Both the position numbers and the translations under genes were made by a program. DNA of 64,000 nucleotides from Formosa sp030427735 (lineage in GTDB: Bacteria; Bacteroidota; Bacteroidia; Flavobacteriales; Flavobacteriaceae), in contig NZ_CP195158.1 in the NCBI RefSeq assembly GCF_051200825.1, forward strand, positions 1,488,001-1,552,000, read 5' to 3'. Below are positions 16,417 to 24,109 of the stretch, piece after piece. Every line of letters starts with the position of its first letter. Positions within the stretch are counted from its first letter, which is position 1. The notes below the pieces were generated by a model. The model was not told where the DNA came from and did not search any database. It was given only the letters and a program-made list of their open reading frames with translations.

Positions 16417-18183
16417 TTAAGGTCTGTATATATTTTCTATAAGATCTTTATAGATGTCTTTAATAATTTTTCGTTTTAATTTTAAAGTAGGAGTAAGGTG
16501 TCCTGCCTCTATAGACCAAATATCGGGAGTGATTTTAAATACTTTTACTTGTTCCCATTTACCAAAATGCGTGTTGGCATGGTCTATCTCTGATTGTATT
16601 CTGTTTAAGAATGCTTCATTTTTAAATAGCTGTGGAATGGCATCTTTAATATTGTGACGTTTAGCCCATTCTTCAACAAAATCGTAGTTAGGTTGTATTA
16701 ATGCTGCTGGCATTTTTTCGCCTTCACCAATAACCATAACTTGTTCGATAAAACGCGATTGTTTTAATTGGTTTTCAATAAGGGCAGGAGCTACGTATTT
16801 TCCGCCACTGGTTTTAAAAATTTCTTTTTTACGGTCGGTAATTTTTAAAAATCCATCGGTGCTAATTTCTCCAATATCTCCAGTATGGAAATATTCGCCA
16901 GTCATGACTTCGGATGTTTTCTGAGGGTCTTTGTAGTAGCCCATCATAACATTAGGACCTTTTACAAGTATTTCGCCGTCTTCGGCAATTTTAACTTCTA
17001 CATTATCTATTATTTTTCCAACAGTACCTATTCTGAAGCCGTGGTTACGCTGATCGTTTACAGAAATTACCGGTGAAGTTTCTGTAAGTCCGTAGCCTTC
17101 CATAATGGGCATGCCTGCAGCTGCAAAAACGCGAGTTAATCGGGGTTGAAGTGCAGCACTACCAGACACCATGAGCTCTAATTCGCCACCAAGTGCTTCT
17201 TTCCATTTTTTAAAAATTAATGTTCTGGCTACATTCAGTTGTTTTTCGTACCACCATCCGTTTACGCCATAAGGTTCGTATTTTAATCCTAAATTTACTG
17301 CCCAGAAGAAGAGCGACTTTTTTATTCCTGTTAGCTCACTTCCTTTGGCTACAATTTTGTCGTATACTTTTTCGTAAAGTCTAGGTACCCCTGTCATTAC
17401 CTGAGGTTTAATCTCTTTGGCATTATCTACCATTTTTTCTATAGATTCTGCAAAATAGACCTCTACACCACAAAACTGATATAAGTATAGTAGCATGCGC
17501 TCGAACACATGGCAGATAGGCAGAAAGCTTAAAGCTTTAGATTTTCCGTATTCAAAGGGTACACGTTTTTCGCTATTTAATACATTAGATACGATATTGT
17601 TATGCGATAACATAACGCCTTTGGGAGTACCTGTGGTACCTGAGGTGTAAATTAAGGTTGCTAAATCGCTAGGTTTTACTTGTTCTTTTCTGGATTCTAC
17701 TTCGTTTTGGTTAGAATTATCTGCACCTAATTTTAAAATGTCTTTCCAGCTGTTTTCGTTGGCTATATCATCAAAAGTGTAAACATTTTTAAGCTTAGTA
17801 TTGGCTTTAATTTTATTTAATTTCTCTACTACGGTGCTATCTGATACAAAACAATAAATAGCTTCAGAATGATTTAAAATATACTCGTAATCTTCTTCAG
17901 AAATTGTTGGATAGATAGGAACATTTTGGGCACCTAATTGTAAAATACCAACATCCATAACATTCCATTCGGTTCTGTTATTGGTAGAAATTACAGCAAT
18001 TTTATCGTTGGGTTGCACTCCTAATCGTAATAAACCACGACTAATAGCATTGGCTTGGTCTATGTATTCTTGTGTTGAAACAGATACCCAAGTTCCGTTG
18101 TATTTCGTGCTTAAACTTTTATTTAAGTTGTATTTTTCTAATTGATAATATGGAAAATCAAAAAGGCGTGAAATCGTTGTCAT
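16417..18183 (-). CDS. fadD: Long-chain fatty acid--CoA ligase (AMP-forming)
   Basis: A 588-residue acyl-adenylate-forming enzyme that activates long-chain fatty acids with ATP and CoA. The P-loop-like motif IYTSGTTGTPKG is near residue 180. It is followed by EGYGLTETSP, YFHTGDIG and the hinge DRKKEIFKTSGGKYVAP. The length fits the FACS subgroup with an N-terminal start right at the AMP-binding domain. It stands upstream of the marR operon but is separated by its own terminator, so it is a separate transcription unit with a related function. Confidence 0.9.
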   Translation of the reverse strand: MTTISRLFDFPYYQLEKYNLNKSLSTKYNGTWVSVSTQEYIDQANAISRGLLRLGVQPNDKIAVISTNNRTEWNVMDVGILQLGAQNVPIYPTISEEDYEYILNHSEAIYCFVSDSTVVEKLNKIKANTKLKNVYTFDDIANENSWKDILKLGADNSNQNEVESRKEQVKPSDLATLIYTSGTTGTPKGVMLSHNNIVSNVLNSEKRVPFEYGKSKALSFLPICHVFERMLLYLYQFCGVEVYFAESIEKMVDNAKEIKPQVMTGVPRLYEKVYDKIVAKGSELTGIKKSLFFWAVNLGLKYEPYGVNGWWYEKQLNVARTLIFKKWKEALGGELELMVSGSAALQPRLTRVFAAAGMPIMEGYGLTETSPVISVNDQRNHGFRIGTVGKIIDNVEVKIAEDGEILVKGPNVMMGYYKDPQKTSEVMTGEYFHTGDIGEISTDGFLKITDRKKEIFKTSGGKYVAPALIENQLKQSRFIEQVMVIGEGEKMPAALIQPNYDFVEEWAKRHNIKDAIPQLFKNEAFLNRIQSEIDHANTHFGKWEQVKVFKITPDIWSIEAGHLTPTLKLKRKIIKDIYKDLIENIYRP

Positions 18184-18490
18184 AAACTACTAATGTATGA
18201 GGGTAATACAAATTTTAAAATTACAGGTTTATTAAACAAAACTTAAAATATACCGAGTAGGGGTTGAACTATTTTATTGATTTTGTTTTTTAAGTGGTAA
18301 TATAGTAAGAATTTAATAATTGAAGCGATTTTTATTAAAACTTTAAAACTTAAAGCGCGTATTTTAAAATTATTTCAATTGTTAGGCGTTTGTAATCTGT
18401 TCTGTTATAGGTTTTTTGAAGTCTTTAGGAAAAGATGTAAAAGTTTTAAAAACGAATGATGTTTAAGTATGTGGAAATGAATTAAGGAGC
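18184..18490. other. 307-bp AT-rich gap without a recognised gene
   Basis: No open frame, tRNA or strong hairpin was found. Near its left end CAAATTTTA (minus strand TAAAATTTG, one base longer than a consensus -7 box) lies about 28 bp before the ligase start and may be its promoter. The rest shows nothing clear. Confidence 0.5.
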
Positions 18491-19264
18491 TTATAACTTA
18501 CCGCGACCACGACTTAATACTTTATATTCTTCGTAACAACCACTTATGGCGTCTAGAATTTGTAAATCGTTAGCCGAATTAATAAAATCTTTAGAGTAGT
18601 TACATTGTCTTACTATTTCGTCTAAATCTACACGATCAACTTGAAGTAAAACAGTTAGCATTTCGCGATCGAAGCGTGAGGCTAGGAGATTCCGTATTTC
18701 GTCATCCTGTTTCATTTGCTTCAGTTTTTTCATTTCCTGAGGCTTTTTTCCGAAGATATTGTACAGGAAATCGGCTGGATTAAAAATTGCGCCTAGAACT
18801 TTATTTACACCACTGTTTCTATAACTTCCTGCTTCGTAACCATTTTGTAGCCCAGAAATACTGTATTGGTAATTGGTGTTAATGGGCACCTGTTTTATAT
18901 CGACTTCTAAATACCCTGTTAGCCTAAATTGGTTAACAACCACCTCTTCTAAGGCTAGTGCTAATTCTGTTAAAGCAATGGTGGAGCTCCCATATTTAAG
19001 CCAGTCGTTAGTAACTCTAACCTTAATAGATTTAAAACCTAAGAACGAAAAATGTAAAGTATCGTTGGCTTTTGCAGCGACTTCAAATTCTCCTTTTGCA
19101 TTAGTTGTGCTACCTTTAACCTGATTTATATTTACAATGTTTACACCCTCTAGAGGTGTGTCGTCCGACCCATTAATTATTACCCCTTTTACAGTCGTAT
19201 CGTCTTGCGCAAAAGCGACTGTAGAGGTGAGTAATAGCGTGAAAAGGAAAACTAAGTATTTCAT
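18491..19264 (-). CDS. Exported protein with carboxypeptidase-like regulatory domain
   Basis: A 257-residue exported protein. A signal peptide (residues 1-19, ending AFA) is followed by a CarboxypepD-reg-like beta-sandwich (about 22-105), with GVIINGSDDTPLEGVNI and FSFLGFKS, the same fold that precedes TonB-dependent receptors. The rest (about 110-257) is mostly alpha-helical and contains no receptor plug or barrel. Such stand-alone proteins are frequent in Flavobacteriia with unknown roles. A basic GRGKL tail ends the protein. Confidence 0.75.
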   Translation of the reverse strand: MKYLVFLFTLLLTSTVAFAQDDTTVKGVIINGSDDTPLEGVNIVNINQVKGSTTNAKGEFEVAAKANDTLHFSFLGFKSIKVRVTNDWLKYGSSTIALTELALALEEVVVNQFRLTGYLEVDIKQVPINTNYQYSISGLQNGYEAGSYRNSGVNKVLGAIFNPADFLYNIFGKKPQEMKKLKQMKQDDEIRNLLASRFDREMLTVLLQVDRVDLDEIVRQCNYSKDFINSANDLQILDAISGCYEEYKVLSRGRGKL

Positions 19265-19350
19265 TGTAAATTTATATGGGATAAAAGTAGCAAACTAATC
19301 AATAATTCCTAAATAGCGATGTTAATTTGACTAAAAATTAACAAAAATAA

Positions 19351-21153
19351 TTAGCGTCTAGAACGTCTTGGTCTAGATGAAGCCGATGATTTTTGATTGG
19401 AGTCACTACGTCTTTTACCGCTAAATTCGGTGTTAGAGCGTCTCGATTTCGAGCGTTTATCTCCTTTTCTTGATGATGATGAAAAATCTGTTTTATCGCC
19501 ATCTCTGCGTCTTCCGCCTTTTTTGCGGTTGCCACCACGGTTTCTACCACCACCGCCTTTGTTTTCTGTTTTTTCAACATTTACAAAACGTCCGTTGTGT
19601 TTAAAATCTGTAAAGAACTCTAAAACCTTAGGCTCTAACTCGGCTTCGGTATTAAAAAACGAAAAGCTGTCTTTTACATCTACTTTAAAGACATCGTCGC
19701 GCCCAAGTTGTAATTGTTCTTTTAAGAAGTCTTTAAGGTTCATCCAATCGAAACCGTCTCGGCTTCCAACGTTTATAAAGAAACGTGAAGCATTATCGGA
19801 GCTAGGGTACGATTTAGAACTTCCGGTGTCTTCGATGTTTAAGTCTTTAGATTTTTTGTAATAATTAAAGAAACGGTTAAACTCTACCGAGAAGAACTTT
19901 TTAATTAATTCTTCTTTGGTGGTGTCTGCAAATAGTTGGTTAATACTATCTAAATGTTTATCAATTTCGTGATCAACTTCTGTGTGATGTATTTTATTGG
20001 CTAGCGACATTAATTGCACTTCGCAAATCTCTATTCCGTTTGGAATATCTTTTTTGATGAAGTCCTTTTTAATAATGCGTTCTATGCTTTTTATCTTTCT
20101 AACTTCACTTTTAGAAACAATTACCATAGATACTCCCGTTTTACCAGCACGGCCTGTACGTCCAGAACGGTGCGTATAGGTTTCTATTTCGTCTGGTAAC
20201 TGGTAATTTATAACGTGTGTAACATCGTCTACATCTATACCACGAGCAGCAACATCTGTGGCCACTAACATTTGTATTTGGTTGTTTCTAAACGATTTCA
20301 TAACCAAATCGCGTTGGTTCTGACTTAAATCGCCATGAAGGGCACCAGCATTGTAACCGTCTTCTATTAATTGCTCGGCTACTTTTTGGGTGTCGCGCTT
20401 GGTGCGACAAAAAATAACGGAAAAAATATCTGGATTGGCATCTGCTAATCGTTTTAATGCTTGGTAACGATCTCTTGCACTTACTAAATAGTATTCGTGA
20501 GTAACGTTGCTGCTACCTTCATTTTTATTGCCTACGGTAATTTCTTTCGGGCTATCCATAAAGTTTTTGGCTATACTAGCCACTTCTTTAGGCATGGTTG
20601 CCGAAAATAACCACGTGCTTTTATCTACAGGGGTATGCGACAAAATTTCGTTTATATCTTCGTAAAAGCCCATGTTAAGCATTTCATCGGCTTCGTCTAA
20701 TACGCTGTATTCAATTTTAGAGATATCTACCAAATTACGGTTAATCATATCTTTCATACGGCCAGGCGTAGCTACAATAATTTGGGCGCCACGTTTTACG
20801 TCTCTGGCTTGTTCGGTAATGCTAGAGCCACCATATATCGCAACGACATTTAGTCCTTTACAGTATTTACCATAAGCTTTTAATTCGTGTGCAATTTGTA
20901 GACATAATTCTCTTGTTGGCGATAAAATTAGGCCTTGTGTGGTGCGGCTGTCTAGGTTGATTTTTTGTAGCATAGGAAAACCAAATGCAGCGGTTTTTCC
21001 TGTGCCTGTTTGGGCTAAGGCCACTAAATCTGATTCGTTTTCTAATAAAAGTGGAATGGCTTTTTGCTGTACTTCACTTGGGGTTTCAAAGCCCATATCT
21101 GTAATAGCACGCAATAGGTCTTCATTAAGACCTAAATCTTTGAATGTGTTCAT
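19351..21153 (-). CDS. DEAD-box ATP-dependent RNA helicase with DbpA-type RNA-binding domain
   Basis: A 600-residue DEAD-box helicase. The core holds the Q motif, AQTGTGKT (Walker A, near residue 50), PTRELCLQ, LDEADEML, FSATMP and YTHRSGRTGRAG. A DbpA-like RNA-binding fold follows at about 455-530 (FFINVGSRDGFDWMNL). The end is a long Arg/Gly/Ser/Lys-rich tail that should bind RNA non-specifically. The domain set resembles CsdA/DeaD and CshA, which act in ribosome assembly and mRNA turnover in the cold. A leader of roughly 100 bases precedes it. The exact orthology to deaD is likely but not proven, so no symbol is given. Confidence 0.92.
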   Translation of the reverse strand: MNTFKDLGLNEDLLRAITDMGFETPSEVQQKAIPLLLENESDLVALAQTGTGKTAAFGFPMLQKINLDSRTTQGLILSPTRELCLQIAHELKAYGKYCKGLNVVAIYGGSSITEQARDVKRGAQIIVATPGRMKDMINRNLVDISKIEYSVLDEADEMLNMGFYEDINEILSHTPVDKSTWLFSATMPKEVASIAKNFMDSPKEITVGNKNEGSSNVTHEYYLVSARDRYQALKRLADANPDIFSVIFCRTKRDTQKVAEQLIEDGYNAGALHGDLSQNQRDLVMKSFRNNQIQMLVATDVAARGIDVDDVTHVINYQLPDEIETYTHRSGRTGRAGKTGVSMVIVSKSEVRKIKSIERIIKKDFIKKDIPNGIEICEVQLMSLANKIHHTEVDHEIDKHLDSINQLFADTTKEELIKKFFSVEFNRFFNYYKKSKDLNIEDTGSSKSYPSSDNASRFFINVGSRDGFDWMNLKDFLKEQLQLGRDDVFKVDVKDSFSFFNTEAELEPKVLEFFTDFKHNGRFVNVEKTENKGGGGRNRGGNRKKGGRRRDGDKTDFSSSSRKGDKRSKSRRSNTEFSGKRRSDSNQKSSASSRPRRSRR

Positions 21154-21241
21154 TCTTTTGTATAAGTATTCGATTAAACTATGTTGGTGTTACACAAGAA
21201 GGGAATCGACATACTTAACCTTAAACTTCTAAGTAACACAT

Positions 21242-21275
21242 CCTCACCCTGAGGAATTTTCAAGGTGCAAAGGTA
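21242..21275 (-). promoter_or_regulatory. Promoter and leader hairpin of the DEAD-box helicase gene
   Basis: The minus strand has TACCTTTG (perfect TAnnTTTG -7 box) at 21275-21268. Transcription would begin near 21261, giving a leader of about 108 bases, long for this genome. The small hairpin CCTCA-CCC-TGAGG at 21242-21254 is near its 5' end. Cold-regulated helicase mRNAs often have long leaders; a role here is inference. Confidence 0.55.
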
Positions 21276-21336
21276 GTGATTTATTTTAGATTAACTAGTG
21301 TTTGTAAATTATTGTTAATCAGTGTGTTTTTTGATG

Positions 21337-21912
21337 TTATAATGTTTTTAAGTACTCAATTAGTAGCGAAACAGCTTTACCACGGTGACCAATTTTATTT
21401 TTTTCACTTAAAGACATTTCGGCAAAAGTTTGCAAGTAGCCTTCTGGTTTAAAAACAGGGTCGTAGCCAAAACCTGCATCGCCTTGTTTTGTTGTAGTTA
21501 TTTCACCTTTACAGATTCCGGTAAAAGTTTTGGTATCAGATTTTAGAGTTAATGCAATTACAGTCTTAAATTGTGCAGACCGGTCTGTTTCGGTTTTTAG
21601 TTTATCCAAAACTTTGGCCATATTGTCCTCGGCATTGCGTTGGGGTCCTGCATAGCGTGCCGAGAATACACCAGGTTCTCCTTTAAGGGCATCGATTTCT
21701 AATCCGGTGTCGTCTGCAAAACACTCGTAACCATAATGTTCTTTTACGTATTCGGCTTTTTGGATAGCATTACCTTCAATAGTGTCTTGTGTTTCGGGAA
21801 TATCTTCGGAACAATTGATATCGGCTAAGCTTAACACGCGTATATGTTCTGGTATTAACGCTTGAACTTCTTTTACTTTATTGGCATTGTTGGTGGCAAA
21901 AACAAGTGTCAT
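21337..21912 (-). CDS. rdgB: Non-canonical purine NTP pyrophosphatase (RdgB/HAM1 family)
   Basis: A 191-residue enzyme that removes ITP, dITP and XTP from the nucleotide pool by hydrolysis to the monophosphate. It starts with the substrate-loop signature FATNNANKVKEVQ. It continues with ADDTGLEIDAL near residue 67, SARYAGPQRN, GFGYDPVF and the C-terminal SLSEKNKIGHRGKA. All family motifs are in place and the length is standard. A TATTTTTG -7 box lies at 21945-21938 on the minus strand, 26 bp before the start. Confidence 0.95.
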   Translation of the reverse strand: MTLVFATNNANKVKEVQALIPEHIRVLSLADINCSEDIPETQDTIEGNAIQKAEYVKEHYGYECFADDTGLEIDALKGEPGVFSARYAGPQRNAEDNMAKVLDKLKTETDRSAQFKTVIALTLKSDTKTFTGICKGEITTTKQGDAGFGYDPVFKPEGYLQTFAEMSLSEKNKIGHRGKAVSLLIEYLKTL

Positions 21913-21937
21913 TTTTTAAAATTATGAGTTTGAAGAG

Positions 21938-21945
21938 CAAAAATA
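21938..21945 (-). promoter_or_regulatory. -7 promoter box of rdgB
   Basis: TATTTTTG on the minus strand, a perfect TAnnTTTG box ending 26 bp before the rdgB ATG. Confidence 0.5.
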
Positions 21946-22034
21946 AAACTTTATGGTGTACTGTTAAAGTTTAATGAAGGTTAAGCGTTTTTTTAGGTAT
22001 GATAATTATCATGTTTTGTTTTCGAACTATTTGC

Positions 22035-22042
22035 TAACTTTG
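22035..22042 (+). promoter_or_regulatory. -7 promoter box of hpf
   Basis: TAACTTTG is a perfect TAnnTTTG box 25 bp before the ATG. TTTTG at about 22014-22018 gives a plausible -33 element 16 bp upstream. Confidence 0.6.
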
Positions 22043-22067
22043 GATAAGAACTTAAAATTCATAAATT

Positions 22068-22367
22068 ATGACAATCAATATTCAGTATATTCATATGTCT
22101 ACTAGCGAGGCTATGAATGTTTATGTTACAGAACGATTAAATAAGTTGGCTAAAAAATTCGATTGGATTATTGCTGCAGAAGTCACTTTTGAAAACATTG
22201 CAAAAGAAAAGGAAGAAGGTAAAATCTGTAAAATAGAACTAAGTGCTCCTGGCCCTCGAATTTTTGCTTCGTCGCACGAAAGAAATTATGAATTGGCAGT
22301 TAAAAATACCATTAACGATTTAGAGATTCAGCTTAAAAAACGAAAACATACGTTTGCTCACTCATAA
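22068..22367 (+). CDS. hpf: Ribosome hibernation-promoting factor (HPF/RaiA short form)
   Basis: A 99-residue short-form hibernation factor that binds the decoding region of the 30S subunit and silences ribosomes under stress or starvation. The fold is visible as the start NIQYIHMSTSEAMNVYVTERLNKL, the middle AEVTFENIAKE and the end ELAVKNTINDLEIQLKKRKH. It lacks the C-terminal dimerisation domain of long HPF. It is a single-gene unit followed by an interspersed repeat. Confidence 0.9.
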   Translation: MTINIQYIHMSTSEAMNVYVTERLNKLAKKFDWIIAAEVTFENIAKEKEEGKICKIELSAPGPRIFASSHERNYELAVKNTINDLEIQLKKRKHTFAHS

Positions 22368-22387
22368 ATAACTAAATTAAATGTAGA

Positions 22388-22516
22388 AGCTGTCTGAAAA
22401 AGTTAAGTGATCCGTCATTCTGTGCTTGACACAGAATCTCAATATATTAAAAATCAATAATTATGAGAATCTGAAATAAATTCAGATTGACGAAAATTAC
22501 ACTTTTTTAGACAGCT
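22388..22516. repeat. Interspersed repeat with inverted ends, copy 1
   Basis: A 129-bp element with 16-bp inverted ends AGCTGTCTGAAAAAGT / ACTTTTTTAGACAGCT (one mismatch). Inside are two smaller hairpins: ATTCTGTG-CACAGAAT and AATCTG-CAGATT. The internal part from GTCATTCTGTGCTTGACA onward is nearly identical to the copy at 39380-39516. No protein is encoded. It may terminate hpf transcription on the plus strand (TTTTTTT follows). Confidence 0.85.
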
Positions 22517-22631
22517 TTTTTTATGCTCTAATAGAAAATAAAAGTTGATAAACTGGCTTTAAAAATAACAAGATAGTTGTTTTCCAAACTTATTTGCTAC
22601 ATTGCTACCTGTTTGAACGATTATTTTTTTC

Positions 22632-23624
22632 ATGATTAAAAAACTAGTTTTTGTTTTGTTGCTGGTAACAAGTACAACTACTGTGCAGGCACAACTTTTA
22701 AAAGATTTAGACTCTTTAAGTTTTTTAGAGAGTTTAAAAGATGTTTTTCTAGATCGTGATATTAATAATTATTCGTTAAGGGTATTTACCAACTATAAAG
22801 TAAAACGGTTTAGAATTAGTAACGACGACTATGTGTCGCGTTATGTGCCCAATAATAAATTTGGAGTAGGATTTGGTTTTGCAAGTAGTAAATTATTGAT
22901 CGATATTGCTTTTAATATTAAATCGAAACAAAAAGATGTTACCCATAGGTTCGATATGCAAGGCACTACTATTCTAGGAAAAAAGAATTATGTGAATTTT
23001 TACGTGCAAACGTATAAAGGGTTTAACATTAAAAATAATTTTGATGAACCCTTTGTTTTTCGAGACGACATTAAATCGAAAACCATTGGTTTTAACATGT
23101 TACACACCATACCAGACATCGAGTTTTCCTACTCGTTATTAAAAGCTGGTTTAGATGGATTAGATAAGAAGTATTATGTAACAGGAGGGATAGGTGCGTT
23201 TGGCTTTTTTGATTATTTTTCGGCAGATGATGATATTTTAGACGAAAACTCTGAAGACTATTTTAATGAGCAAGCCCATATTAAACGTTACAATAGTTTA
23301 GCTGTTGGTATTTTGGGTGGTGTGCTTTCGGTATTTAAGTTTACCGAAAACATAACAGCTTCGTGTAATATGATGCCTGGATTGGGTGTTATTTATAAGC
23401 ATACAACTTTAAACGATGATACTTTAGAGCCGTCTAGCCCAATGTTGTTTAAATTAGATTATACTTTTGCAGTTGGCTACAATGCAAAAGCTTATTACGT
23501 AAGTTTAATTTATGGCGGCGGATTGTATTCAACCGATTTAGGCCACGATAACGATTACCGATTTAATTTAACCAAAGCCAAGTTTGCTATTGGTTATAAA
23601 CTAGGCTCTCGACATAGAAATTGA
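22632..23624 (+). CDS. DUF4421-type outer-membrane protein
   Basis: A 330-residue exported protein: signal peptide at residues 1-20 (ending VQA), then alternating beta-strand sequence to the end, consistent with an outer-membrane barrel. The segment NYSLRVFTNYKVKRFRI followed by NNKFGVGFGFASSKLLIDIAF resembles the DUF4421 family of Bacteroidota, which has no known function. It stands alone between the repeat element and the convergent rlmH gene (5-bp gap). Confidence 0.7.
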   Translation: MIKKLVFVLLLVTSTTTVQAQLLKDLDSLSFLESLKDVFLDRDINNYSLRVFTNYKVKRFRISNDDYVSRYVPNNKFGVGFGFASSKLLIDIAFNIKSKQKDVTHRFDMQGTTILGKKNYVNFYVQTYKGFNIKNNFDEPFVFRDDIKSKTIGFNMLHTIPDIEFSYSLLKAGLDGLDKKYYVTGGIGAFGFFDYFSADDDILDENSEDYFNEQAHIKRYNSLAVGILGGVLSVFKFTENITASCNMMPGLGVIYKHTTLNDDTLEPSSPMLFKLDYTFAVGYNAKAYYVSLIYGGGLYSTDLGHDNDYRFNLTKAKFAIGYKLGSRHRN

Positions 23625-23629
23625 TGGTT

Positions 23630-24103
23630 TTACCTATGATGATACGGTTCATTTTTTAAAATAGTAAATGCCCGATACAGTTGTTCGACCATAAATAATC
23701 GAATCATTTGGTGCGAAAAGGTCATTTTAGAAAGCGATACTTTGCCATTAGCTTTATTGTAAACTTCTGGCGAAAAGCCATAAGGCCCACCAATTACAAA
23801 CACCAGCTGCTTAATACCAGAATTCATGTGTTTTTGAAGGTAGTTAGAAAATGCTACAGAATCGAATTGTTTGCCATTTTCGTCAAGTAAAACAAGAACA
23901 TCTGTAGGGGCAATTTTATTTAAAATAAGCTCGCCTTCTTTTTGTTTTTGTTGTTCTTCGCTTAAACTTTTAACCTTCTTTAAATCAGGAATAATTTCCA
24001 GTTCAAACTTAATGTAAAAACCGAGCCGTTTTTGGTAATCGTCTATTAAACTTTGTAGTTGTTTATTGTCTGTTTTGCCAATGGCTAAAAGTTTAATGTT
24101 CAT
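23630..24103 (-). CDS. rlmH: 23S rRNA (pseudouridine-1915-N3)-methyltransferase RlmH
   Basis: A 157-residue SPOUT-class methyltransferase that methylates pseudouridine 1915 of 23S rRNA with S-adenosylmethionine. The trefoil knot motif FVIGGPYGFSPEV is near residue 103, and the C-terminus LSKMTFSHQMIRLFMVEQLYRAF ending EPYHHR is diagnostic. Length is standard. It follows the E1 gene by 6 bp on the same strand and is probably cotranscribed, though the functions are unrelated. Confidence 0.96.
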   Translation of the reverse strand: MNIKLLAIGKTDNKQLQSLIDDYQKRLGFYIKFELEIIPDLKKVKSLSEEQQKQKEGELILNKIAPTDVLVLLDENGKQFDSVAFSNYLQKHMNSGIKQLVFVIGGPYGFSPEVYNKANGKVSLSKMTFSHQMIRLFMVEQLYRAFTILKNEPYHHR

Positions 24104-24109
24104 AATTAC

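Noticed and set aside
19397..19861. 154-codon frame antisense to the DEAD-box helicase tail
   Set aside because: It mirrors the Arg/Gly-rich helicase tail and RNA-binding domain; Leu/Pro/Arg-rich composition is typical of a shadow frame.
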